Translations under genes and position numbers: made by a program
Origin: Andeanibacterium sp036384795
Lineage (GTDB): Bacteria > Pseudomonadota > Alphaproteobacteria > Sphingomonadales > Sphingomonadaceae
Assembly (NCBI GenBank): GCA_036384795.1
Contig: DASVLP010000088.1
Location: 1-64,000 of the forward strand
Length of the DNA: 64,000 nucleotides
Direction of reading: 5' to 3'
The notes under the pieces: generated by a model
What the model saw: only the letters and a program-made list of their open reading frames with translations
What the model was told of the DNA's origin: nothing
Database searches by the model: none
Shown: in pieces, positions 1-6,393 of the stretch
Numbering within the stretch: the first letter of the stretch is position 1
Layout: every line of letters begins with the position of its first letter

Positions 1-128
1 GCAACCTCGTCGAACGCGCCTTCTGCCGCCTCAAAGACTTCCGACGCGTCGCCACCCGATACGACAAACTCGCCGCCACCTATGCCGCAGCCATCAGCCT
101 CGCAGCCATCGTCGCTTGGTGGTTATGA
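1..128 (+). mobile_element. IS5-family transposase, C-terminal end (partial, cut by window edge)
   Basis: The window opens inside a reading frame (codons from base 3) that ends in TGA at 126-128. Its last 41 residues contain ERAFCRLKDFRRVATRYDKL followed by a small hydrophobic tail ending AWWL. This is the typical end of IS5-group DDE transposases: the ERxFxxLK..RRxATRYDK block carries the final catalytic Glu region. Only the C-terminus is visible, so completeness of the element cannot be judged. The frame ends 9 bases before the stop codon of the convergent M14 peptidase gene. The bases ccctag at 137-142 fit the YTAR type of target reported for IS5, but the inverted repeat cannot be confirmed with only one end. 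Confidence 0.85.
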
Positions 129-137
129 GTCATGGCC

Positions 138-1274
138 CTAGCCCTCCAGCCACTCCACCAGCGCTGCGAGGCAGTCCCTCGCCAACAGCTTGCTGCGTTC
201 CGGGCTCCAGCCTTGCGCGGGGTCGGGCAGCGGGTCGTGGTCCTTGAAGGGCATTTCAAGCGTCATCGCGCAGGCGCCGAAGCGTTCGGCGAGCTGGTTG
301 GTCGACATGCTCATGTTGGCGGTGCCGGCGCGCGCGGCGGGGTAGCCTTTGGCGGTCTGGAAGTCCGGCGAACGACGCTCGAGGATCGTGCGGTAGCGCT
401 CGTAGCTCGCCTGCAGTTCCTCGCTCCATGAGGGGATGCCTTCGAACCCGGCCAGGAAGTTGGCGGCGATTGCCTCGTCGCCGTGGACGTCGATCGCGAA
501 GTCGACGCCGGTTTCGTCCATCGCGTTGCGGATCGCGAGCACTTCGGGCGAACGTTCGGCGCTCGGTGCGTCCCACTCGCGGTTGAGGTTCACGCCGTCA
601 GCATTGGTTCGAAGATGCCCTCGTTGCGAACCATCTGGGTTACAATTGGGGACGATGTGCAGCCGGCATCCGTTGCGCAGCACCCGCGCGACCGGGTCGG
701 CGGGGTCGGTCAGGCAGTCGAGCGCGCCTTCCATCCACCATTCGGCCATCGTCTCGCCGGGATGCTGGCGAGCATAGAGCCAGATCTGCGTCTCGCCCTC
801 GCCCAGCTCGAGGCAATCGATCGGCTGGCCGTCGAGGCTGTAGCCGAGGCAGCGGTGCGAGACACCCTCGCTCGCCGCCGCTTCGGACACGAGGTCGTGG
901 TGCCGCTCCATCGAATAGGGCGCGAAATAGGCGAACCAGGCGAGCTCGCCGGCCGGCGTGTAGCGGATCGTCAGCGTGCCGTCGGCCGCCGCCTTGTCGA
1001 ACCGCGTCTCGGCGCGTCCCCAAAAGTCGCGGTCTTCCGAAACGCACGCGCGATAGCCGGGCCAGCCTTGCGGGTAGGCGGACTTGTTGAGGCCTTCGAT
1101 GGCGAGGGTCAGCTCGCGCCCGCCCGCGCCGCTCACGCGGAAATAGAACCACTGCGCGAATTCGCTGTTGCGGTCCTTGGGGATCGCCAGCCGTGCGCTC
1201 GTGCCGTCGATCGCGAGCACTTCGATGTTGCCGCCGTCGAACGCGGCGCAGATTTGGATTGGTCCTTCGCTCAC
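138..1274 (-). CDS. M14-family zinc carboxypeptidase (cytosolic carboxypeptidase-like)
   Basis: A 378-residue protein of the M14 group related to AGTPBP1/cytosolic carboxypeptidases. An N-terminal beta-rich domain (about residues 1-125, with QWFYFRVSG and a YTPAGELAWFAYFAPYS stretch) precedes the peptidase domain. The zinc motif HPGE (H171, E174), the NCNPDGSQRGHLRTN substrate region, the third zinc ligand in DVHGDE (H264) and a candidate catalytic Glu in TLEMPF (E340) are all present, so it is probably active. No signal peptide is visible, which suggests a cytoplasmic enzyme. I chose the GTG at 1274 because it forms a GTGA overlap with the stop of the upstream DUF4136 gene, implying coupled translation; a longer in-frame extension exists but is the tail of that gene's region. 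The substrate is unknown. Confidence 0.88.
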   Translation of the reverse strand: MSEGPIQICAAFDGGNIEVLAIDGTSARLAIPKDRNSEFAQWFYFRVSGAGGRELTLAIEGLNKSAYPQGWPGYRACVSEDRDFWGRAETRFDKAAADGTLTIRYTPAGELAWFAYFAPYSMERHHDLVSEAAASEGVSHRCLGYSLDGQPIDCLELGEGETQIWLYARQHPGETMAEWWMEGALDCLTDPADPVARVLRNGCRLHIVPNCNPDGSQRGHLRTNADGVNLNREWDAPSAERSPEVLAIRNAMDETGVDFAIDVHGDEAIAANFLAGFEGIPSWSEELQASYERYRTILERRSPDFQTAKGYPAARAGTANMSMSTNQLAERFGACAMTLEMPFKDHDPLPDPAQGWSPERSKLLARDCLAALVEWLEG

Positions 1275-1900
1275 TGCACGTCCACCGTTTCTCCGTTGTT
1301 GCCGGGAAACGCGCGAAACATCGCTTCGGCCATCTTCGCTGCGCCGAGCTGGGTCTGCGCGAGCGGCGCGTCGGCGCGGACGGTGAAGCTGGCGCGGCCT
1401 TCCCACAACGTCGTGTCGCTCGCCCGCTCGCGGATCATCACGCCGAGTCTTGTGGCGACCTGGGCCGGCGGCCGGCCGGACAAGTCAATCCCGATGCCGA
1501 GGCCAATGCCCGAGCCGTAGCTGCCGGTGGAGGCGCCGCCGCCGACACTCACAGGATTGCGGTTGCGTTCCGGCTGAAAGGTCGTCCGCTCGATCCGGAT
1601 CAGCGCGATCTGCGCCCCGGCCCCGGCCGGCGCTTCGGTGTAGCCCAGCCGCACCAGCTCGCGCGCGACGGCGCGTTCGTAGCTTTGGATTTCGAGCGAA
1701 TTGGGATCCAGCCCTGGCGCCGGCTCGACCGAAATCGTGCCATGGCCAAGCTGCGCTTCGGCTTCCGCCCGGTGGAAACGCGTGACTTCCACCGGGCCGG
1801 TCGGCGTCGCGCAGCCGGACAGGGCGAGCGCGCCGAGCAGCACGGCGGCGAACGCCGCGCCTTTTGTCGTGCGATATCCACCGTGAATGCCGCGCATCAT
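1271..1900 (-). CDS. DUF4136-family lipoprotein (copy B)
   Basis: About 209 residues. The N-terminus has a basic region, a hydrophobic stretch (FAAVLLGALALSGC) and a lipobox LSGC, so it is predicted to be a lipoprotein. The rest matches the DUF4136 pattern: a VTRFH start, a variable middle with a glycine-rich segment, LWEGRASFTVRADAP, and a C-terminal FPGNNGETVDVQ. Two adjacent ATG codons (1900 and 1897) could start it, and neither has a strong ribosome-binding site. It follows another DUF4136 gene on the same strand and overlaps the M14 gene by four bases, so the three probably form one operon. The family is widespread in Proteobacteria and has no firmly established function. Confidence 0.85.
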   Translation of the reverse strand: MMRGIHGGYRTTKGAAFAAVLLGALALSGCATPTGPVEVTRFHRAEAEAQLGHGTISVEPAPGLDPNSLEIQSYERAVARELVRLGYTEAPAGAGAQIALIRIERTTFQPERNRNPVSVGGGASTGSYGSGIGLGIGIDLSGRPPAQVATRLGVMIRERASDTTLWEGRASFTVRADAPLAQTQLGAAKMAEAMFRAFPGNNGETVDVQ

Positions 1901-1941
1901 CCAAGTCTGGGTGCGGCGCGAGCGCGATGCAAGTCCCGCGC

Positions 1942-2742
1942 TCAGCGCAGCACCACGGTCTCGCCGGATTTGCCGGGAAATCCGCCGAACAAGGCATCGG
2001 CGAGCCGGGTGGCGATCTTCTGCTCGCTCCAGGCGGAATCGCCGTCGCGGGTCGCGATGTCCGCGCGGCCTTCCCACAGCGCATTGCCGGTGGCGCGGTC
2101 GCGGATGCGGGCCTCGAGCCGGGTCGAGATCAAGGCCTTGGCGGGCTTGGTGAAGTCGAGGAATAGCGCGCCGCCCACCGCCGAGCCCCGGTTCGACACG
2201 CCGACGTCCATTTCGCCGCTGACCGGCTTGTGCGGCGGTTCGGGCGGCTGGAGCACGCTGCGGGTGATCGTCAGCTCGACGAGCTGGCCTTGCGCCGGCG
2301 CGGGCGCGGTGGTGTCGTAGCCGAGCTTGACGAGCTGGTCGATCACCGCCGCTTCGTAAGTCGCATCGTTGCGATGGTTGTCGGCGTCGTGCCCGGCGCG
2401 CTCGTCGCTCGGTCCGTAATCCTTGGGTGCTTTGTCGGGCAATTCGCTGGCGAACGCGGTTCCGGCGCCGGCGGCTTTGACGTCGTTCGCGGTCACCTGC
2501 ACCGCGATCTGGCCGTGGCCGAGCGCGCCCGCCGCGTCCTGGCCGAGGAACCGGGTCACTTCGACTTTGCCTTCGCGGTCGTCGCGGGTCGACCGGATCG
2601 GTTCGCGCCAGCCAGGGCGGCCCCAGCCGCCGTAGGCATAGGGTCCGTAGGGACCTCCGCCCCATGGGCCCCACTGGGCAAGCGCGGGGCCCGAAACAGC
2701 CAGCGCCAGTGCGCCGAAGACGAGGGATCGGGCAATTCGCAT
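1942..2742 (-). CDS. DUF4136-domain secreted protein (copy A)
   Basis: A 266-residue protein with a signal peptide cleaved after ALA (residues about 1-22), then a Gly/Pro/Tyr/Trp-rich segment (WGPWGGGPYGPYAYGG) and a DUF4136 domain with KVEVTRFLGQD near the start, ALWEGRADIATRDGDSAWSEQK, and the C-terminal FPGKSGETVVLR. Unlike copy B it has no lipobox cysteine. It is the promoter-proximal gene of the 1942-1900-1274 operon and is divergent from galE, with 127 bases between the starts. Copies A and B share the order of motifs but not close sequence identity, which fits an old duplication. The function is unknown; envelope localisation is the only safe inference. Confidence 0.85.
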   Translation of the reverse strand: MRIARSLVFGALALAVSGPALAQWGPWGGGPYGPYAYGGWGRPGWREPIRSTRDDREGKVEVTRFLGQDAAGALGHGQIAVQVTANDVKAAGAGTAFASELPDKAPKDYGPSDERAGHDADNHRNDATYEAAVIDQLVKLGYDTTAPAPAQGQLVELTITRSVLQPPEPPHKPVSGEMDVGVSNRGSAVGGALFLDFTKPAKALISTRLEARIRDRATGNALWEGRADIATRDGDSAWSEQKIATRLADALFGGFPGKSGETVVLR

Positions 2743-2869
2743 GGCAGCGCACCTTCGAAAGAAAACGGGCGGGCTTGGCTATCCCTGCAAGACTTGCGGC
2801 TGGATGAACGGCCGCCTGCCCGCGGACGCTAATCCTTCGTTTACCATGTCTTGCTAGCCCGGCCGCGAG

Positions 2870-3877
2870 ATGGCCCGCAAACTTCCCGTTCTGGTCACCG
2901 GCGGCGCCGGCTATATCGGCAGCCACGCGGTGCTCGCGTTGCGCGATGCTGGCTGGCCGGTGGCGGTGATCGACAATCTTTCGACCGGCTTCCGCTTCGC
3001 ACTGCCCGACGACGTGCCGTTCTTCCTGGGCGACATCGAGGATGGCGAACTGCTGGCGCGGATCTTCGCGAGCCAGGGCACCGGCGCGGTCATGCACTTC
3101 GCCGGCTCGATCATCGTCCCGGAATCGGTCGAGAACCCGCTCAAGTACTACCACAACAACACTGCCAAGAGCCGGGCGTTGATCGCCGCGGCCGTCGCGG
3201 CGGGCGTGCCGCATTTCATCTTCAGCTCGACCGCGGCGACTTACGGCATTCCCGAAGTCTCGCCGGTCGGCGAGGACAGCCCGAAACGGCCGATCAACCC
3301 TTACGGCATGTCGAAGCTGATGACCGAAATCATGCTGGCCGACACCGCCAACGCCCATCCGTTCAATTTCGGCGCGCTGCGTTATTTCAACGTCGCCGGG
3401 GCCGATCCGCTGGCGCGCAGCGGCCAGTCGACCGCCGGTGCGACGCACTTGATCAAGGTCGCCGTCGAGGCCGCGCTCGGCAAGCGCGATCAAGTGTCGG
3501 TGTTCGGCACCGACTATGCGACCAAAGATGGCACGGGAGTGCGCGACTATATCCATGTGTCCGATCTCGCCGCCGCGCATGTCCTGGCGCTCGAGGCGCT
3601 GATCGCCGACCCGGCGCGTTCGCTGACGATGAATTGCGGCTATGGTCGCGGGTTCTCGGTGCTCGACGTGCTCGACGCGGTCGACCGGGTGACCAACATA
3701 AAGCTCAAGCGGGTGCTCGAGCCGCGCCGCGCCGGCGATCCCGATTCGCTGATCTCGGACAACCGCCGGATCAGGGAGACGCTCGGCTGGGCTCCGCGCT
3801 ATGCCGATCTCGACACGATCGTCGCGCACGCGCTGGCGTGGGAGCGAAAGCTGCCCGAAGTGCGCGCGGCCGCTTGA
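2870..3877 (+). CDS. galE: UDP-glucose 4-epimerase
   Basis: A 335-residue NAD-dependent epimerase of the extended short-chain dehydrogenase family, interconverting UDP-glucose and UDP-galactose for polysaccharide and LPS precursor supply. The Rossmann motif TGGAGYIGS is at residues 10-18. The catalytic Ser/Thr lies in FSSTAATYG (about 118-126), and the YxxxK pair is in PYGMSK (Y145, K149). The length is normal for GalE, and GVRDYIHVSDLA, diagnostic for this family, is present. The gene stands alone between divergent DUF4136 genes and rpmJ. Related UDP-sugar epimerases (for example UDP-glucuronate epimerase) share the fold, but the motif set fits GalE best. Confidence 0.93.
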   Translation: MARKLPVLVTGGAGYIGSHAVLALRDAGWPVAVIDNLSTGFRFALPDDVPFFLGDIEDGELLARIFASQGTGAVMHFAGSIIVPESVENPLKYYHNNTAKSRALIAAAVAAGVPHFIFSSTAATYGIPEVSPVGEDSPKRPINPYGMSKLMTEIMLADTANAHPFNFGALRYFNVAGADPLARSGQSTAGATHLIKVAVEAALGKRDQVSVFGTDYATKDGTGVRDYIHVSDLAAAHVLALEALIADPARSLTMNCGYGRGFSVLDVLDAVDRVTNIKLKRVLEPRRAGDPDSLISDNRRIRETLGWAPRYADLDTIVAHALAWERKLPEVRAAA

Positions 3878-3946
3878 CTTCGCGGCCCGCCATCCGTAAC
3901 GGCGCGGCTTCCAATTTCCGCGGGGCGCCCGCAACAGAGACGTGAC

Positions 3947-4072
3947 ATGAAAGTTCGCAACAGCCTCAAGTCCCTCAAGACCCGCCACCGCGATTGCCGC
4001 GTGATCCGCCGGCGCGGGCGGACTTACGTGATCAACAAGACCAATCGCCGGTTCAAGGCGCGCCAGGGCTGA
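3947..4072 (+). CDS. rpmJ: 50S ribosomal protein L36 (zinc-free form)
   Basis: A 41-residue basic protein beginning MKVRNSLKSLKTRHRDCRVI and ending RRFKARQG. It has one cysteine only, so it lacks the Cys3-His zinc ribbon of the 37-38-residue L36. This is the C-minus type that is normal in alphaproteobacteria. It acts in the large ribosomal subunit. It is followed 42 bases later by a strong intrinsic terminator, so it is probably transcribed alone from the 69-base region after galE or by read-through from galE. Confidence 0.97.
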   Translation: MKVRNSLKSLKTRHRDCRVIRRRGRTYVINKTNRRFKARQG

Positions 4073-4114
4073 GGCCCCGGATGCGCCCCTGCCGCGGCAG
4101 GGACGGTCGCAAGA

Positions 4115-4141
4115 AGCCCCCGCACAGCCGGGGGCTTTTTT
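4115..4141 (+). terminator. Intrinsic terminator of rpmJ
   Basis: A stem AGCCCCC (4115-4121) pairs with GGGGGCT (4130-4136) around an 8-base loop and runs into six T residues (4136-4141). The T-run ends one base before the ATG of the next gene, which is unusual and is discussed as a finding. Confidence 0.9.
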
Positions 4142-4142
4142 G

Positions 4143-4772
4143 ATGCCCGCCGAGATCCCAGCTCACCCGATCGAAGCGGTCGTGTTCGACGTCGGCCGCG
4201 TGCTGGTCGAGTGGGACCTGCGCGTGCTGCTGCGCCGGCTCTACCCGAGCGAGGCCGAGGCGCAGTGGGCATTCGACAACGTCGTTACCGAAACGTGGCA
4301 CTTCCAGCACGACTGCGGGCGCGAGCTTGCCGACATGGTGGCCGAGCGCAAGGCGGAGTTTCCCGGCCACGCGCACGCGATCGATGCTTACGCGAGCCGT
4401 TTCAACGAAACGATTCCGGGGCTCGTGCCCGGCACGCCGGAGCTGGTCGAGCGGCTCGCGGCCCGTGGGGTGCCGCTCTACGCGATCACCAACTTCGGCG
4501 CGGAGTTCTGGAAAGGCTATCGTCCGACCGAACGGCTGTTCGATCATTTTCGCGACATCGTCGTCTCGGGGGTCGAGAAGCTCGCAAAGCCCGATCCGGC
4601 GATCTACTTTTTGGCCGAGCGCCGCTTCGGCCATTCCGCAAGCGCGATGCTGTTCGTCGACGACAACCTCGCCAACATCGAGGCGGCGCGCGCCTGCGGC
4701 TGGCAGGTGCACCACTTCATCGATGCGGCGCGGCTCGAGGCCGACCTCGCCGAACGGGGCCTGCTCGGCTAG
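4143..4772 (+). CDS. HAD-superfamily hydrolase (haloacid dehalogenase-like)
   Basis: A 209-residue HAD hydrolase. Motif I is FDVGRVLVEWD (nucleophile D16, general acid position replaced by the G-R-V type seen in YihX-like members, so check this). Motif II is in YAITNFG, motif III has KLAKPDPAIY, and motif IV is FVDDN. A helical cap lies between motifs I and II. The order fits the YihX/epoxide-hydrolase N-terminal-like HAD subgroup, whose substrates are usually small sugar phosphates. The start is ATG 4143, two bases after the T-run of the rpmJ terminator; the only other upstream option (TTG 4140) lies inside that T-run. There is no room for a ribosome-binding site, so the mRNA may be leaderless. 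Confidence 0.88.
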   Translation: MPAEIPAHPIEAVVFDVGRVLVEWDLRVLLRRLYPSEAEAQWAFDNVVTETWHFQHDCGRELADMVAERKAEFPGHAHAIDAYASRFNETIPGLVPGTPELVERLAARGVPLYAITNFGAEFWKGYRPTERLFDHFRDIVVSGVEKLAKPDPAIYFLAERRFGHSASAMLFVDDNLANIEAARACGWQVHHFIDAARLEADLAERGLLG

Positions 4773-4773
4773 C

Positions 4774-5094
4774 TCAGCCTTTGTTGCAGGCGACGAGGTC
4801 TTCGGCGCCCAGTGCATCACCGGCGGCGGTGAAGCCGGCGATCTCGCCCACCCGGCGCGCCAGGCGGCCGCACACGATCACCGCGCGCGACCCGCTCCGC
4901 GTGCCGGCGCAACTCCCGTTCGCGCAGGTCCACACCACGCCGTCGAGAATTTCCCTGCGCGGCTCGGCGAGGGGCGAAGCGAGGGTCGCCTGGTAATACG
5001 CAGCCGCACGAGGGGCGGCTTGAGCCGGAGCGAACGCCGCAAGCGCGCAGGCCGTCAACGCCCCGGCCAGGGAGCGGGCGAGGGAACCGGTCAT
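4774..5094 (-). CDS. CC_3452-family secreted protein
   Basis: A 106-residue protein with a signal peptide (cleavage near AQAAPRAA) and a short conserved body: YYQATLASPLAEPRREI, VVWTCANGSCAGTRSGSRAVIVC and a C-terminal LVACNKG. The paired cysteines suggest disulfide bonds in the periplasm. This matches the small family named CC_3452 after a Caulobacter protein, found mostly in Caulobacterales and Sphingomonadales; the function is unknown. I chose ATG 5094 because AAGGAATG sits just upstream and a signal peptide follows at once. It is convergent with the HAD gene (one base apart) and divergent from the HxlR regulator gene. Confidence 0.82.
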   Translation of the reverse strand: MTGSLARSLAGALTACALAAFAPAQAAPRAAAYYQATLASPLAEPRREILDGVVWTCANGSCAGTRSGSRAVIVCGRLARRVGEIAGFTAAGDALGAEDLVACNKG

Positions 5095-5136
5095 CGTTAC
5101 ATTCCTTACAGAGAGAGGTGCGCGACCAGACTTACG

Positions 5137-5176
5137 TTGCGATTCGCTACCTATCCTATTAGATTGCAAGTTGCAA
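5137..5176 (+). promoter_or_regulatory. Putative promoter and operator of the HxlR regulator gene
   Basis: TTGCGA (5137-5142) and TAGATT (5160-5165) are 17 bases apart and fit a weak sigma-70 promoter. The -10 box runs into TTGCAA-G-TTGCAA (5164-5176), two copies of a self-complementary hexamer one base apart. The region is clearly AT-richer than its surroundings. An HxlR-type repressor binding here would block its own promoter. This is inferred from position and symmetry only. Confidence 0.4.
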
Positions 5177-5191
5177 CTCGAATTCTATTGC

Positions 5192-5719
5192 ATGTCGACG
5201 CTGCAAGGAACGACAACGGGCCGCATGGAGAAGAAAGGCAACCCGCCGCCGGAAATGCTCGAATGCGGCTTGCCGGCCGCGCTCGAGGTGATGGGGGAGC
5301 GGTGGAGCTTCATGATCCTGCGCGCGGCGTTCAATGGCTTGTGCCACTTCGAGGATTTCCTCAGCCAGCTCGGCATCGCGCGCAACATCCTCTCGAACCG
5401 CCTGGCAAACCTGGTGGAGCACGGGATCATGCGGCGCGAGCCGGTGCCCGAAGACCGGCGACGGATCGAATACAAGCTGACCGCGAAAGGCGAGGATCTG
5501 CTCCCCGCGTTGATCGCGCTCAGGCAGTGGGGCGAGAAATACGGCGGCGACGTGCATTCGAACCCGGTGCTGGTCGACGCGCGCGACCGCCAGCCGATCG
5601 CGCCGATCGAGGTCCGTTCGCACGATGGCCGGGCGTTGACGGCCCACGAGATGCGCTGGCAGCACGCCGACCGCCTGGGCGATCCGGCGGGCGCGTTCTA
5701 TCCGCTGGACGAGTGCTGA
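5192..5719 (+). CDS. HxlR-family winged-helix transcriptional regulator
   Basis: A 175-residue regulator with the classical HxlR winged helix: CGLPAALEVMGERWSFMILRAAF, then FEDFLSQLGIARNILSNRLANLVEHGIM (recognition helix) and a wing RRIEYKLTAKGEDL. The conserved Cys before the first helix is present; in some relatives (such as HypR) this residue senses oxidants or electrophiles. An extra C-terminal segment of about 70 residues follows the DNA-binding domain. ATG 5192 was chosen; ATG 5225 is an alternative that would shorten the N-terminus by 11 residues. A symmetrical element overlaps the predicted promoter, suggesting self-repression. The target could be the divergent CC_3452 gene, but that is a guess. 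Confidence 0.88.
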   Translation: MSTLQGTTTGRMEKKGNPPPEMLECGLPAALEVMGERWSFMILRAAFNGLCHFEDFLSQLGIARNILSNRLANLVEHGIMRREPVPEDRRRIEYKLTAKGEDLLPALIALRQWGEKYGGDVHSNPVLVDARDRQPIAPIEVRSHDGRALTAHEMRWQHADRLGDPAGAFYPLDEC

Positions 5720-5723
5720 GACG

Positions 5724-6224
5724 CTAGAGCAGCCGGTACATCACCAGCGCATCGACCGGGCCGAGAGCCTGGTGGCGGAAGGCTCGGGGAAGGCGCCCGA
5801 CCACCTCCATCCCGACGCTCTGCCACAGATGCACCGCGGCCTCGTTGGTCGATACCACCAGGTTGAACTGCATTGCCGCAAAACCGAGCGCTTTGGCCCG
5901 CGCGAACGAATCGAGCGCCATCGCCCGCGCCACCCCGCGCCCGCGCGCAGCAGGATGGGTCATGTAGCCGGCGTTCGCGACGTGATCCGCCGGCCCGGTG
6001 CTGTTCGGCTTGAGATAGTAAGTGCCCAGTACTTGGCCCTCTTCCTCGGCGACGAACACCTGCTTGTCCGGCGCGAACCAGTAGCGGAACGCCTCCCCGC
6101 GCCCGATCCCCGGATCGAGCGGGTACGTCGCGCCTTCGCGGATGACGGGCTCGAGGATTGCCCAGATGGCATCGCTGTCGGTTGGGGCGGCGGGGCGGAT
6201 GACAAGGGGGGTGGTCACCTGCAT
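5724..6224 (-). CDS. GNAT-family N-acetyltransferase
   Basis: A 166-residue acyl-CoA-dependent N-acetyltransferase. The central strand VFVAEEEGQVLGTYYLKPN, the acetyl-CoA pyrophosphate loop HPAARGRGVARAM (R/Q-x-x-G-x-A type) and the C-terminal LWQSVGMEVVGRLPRAF are all in the order expected of a single-domain GNAT enzyme. The substrate is unknown; the layout resembles phosphinothricin/L-amino-acid acetyltransferase-like GNATs. Its ATG follows directly on the stop codon of the 46-residue gene upstream, so the two are probably co-transcribed. It is convergent with the HxlR gene, four bases apart. Confidence 0.88.
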   Translation of the reverse strand: MQVTTPLVIRPAAPTDSDAIWAILEPVIREGATYPLDPGIGRGEAFRYWFAPDKQVFVAEEEGQVLGTYYLKPNSTGPADHVANAGYMTHPAARGRGVARAMALDSFARAKALGFAAMQFNLVVSTNEAAVHLWQSVGMEVVGRLPRAFRHQALGPVDALVMYRLL

Positions 6225-6365
6225 TCAGTCCCGGCGTCGCCGCTCGTACAACTCGCCGCGGCTCAGACGATCGCTTCCGCTGAAGTTTTTGATCTTCTTT
6301 CGCAGCTCCAGTTCGTGGCGATGCATACGATCGAACTCTTCCCGAGAAACGGGGGGCTTCTTCAT
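6225..6365 (-). CDS. Small charged hypothetical protein (46 residues)
   Basis: A short reading frame beginning MKKPPVSREEFDRMHRHE and ending LYERRRRD, rich in Lys, Arg and Glu and probably helical. It has no signal peptide or membrane segment. Support for it being real: it fills exactly the space between the ATPase gene and the GNAT gene; its TGA is immediately followed by the GNAT ATG (TGAATG); and its composition looks like a protein rather than a shadow frame. I do not recognise a family. It may be a small co-expressed partner or simply a conserved orphan. Confidence 0.6.
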   Translation of the reverse strand: MKKPPVSREEFDRMHRHELELRKKIKNFSGSDRLSRGELYERRRRD

Positions 6366-6393
6366 GGTTTATCCTGTCTCGAGACTGGTTCGA

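Noticed and set aside
1271..3988. A 905-residue open frame on the minus strand across DUF4136, galE and rpmJ
   Set aside because: Only its last 209 residues are a real protein. The rest is an Arg-rich translation antisense to galE and in the wrong frame for the first DUF4136 gene, a common effect of high GC.
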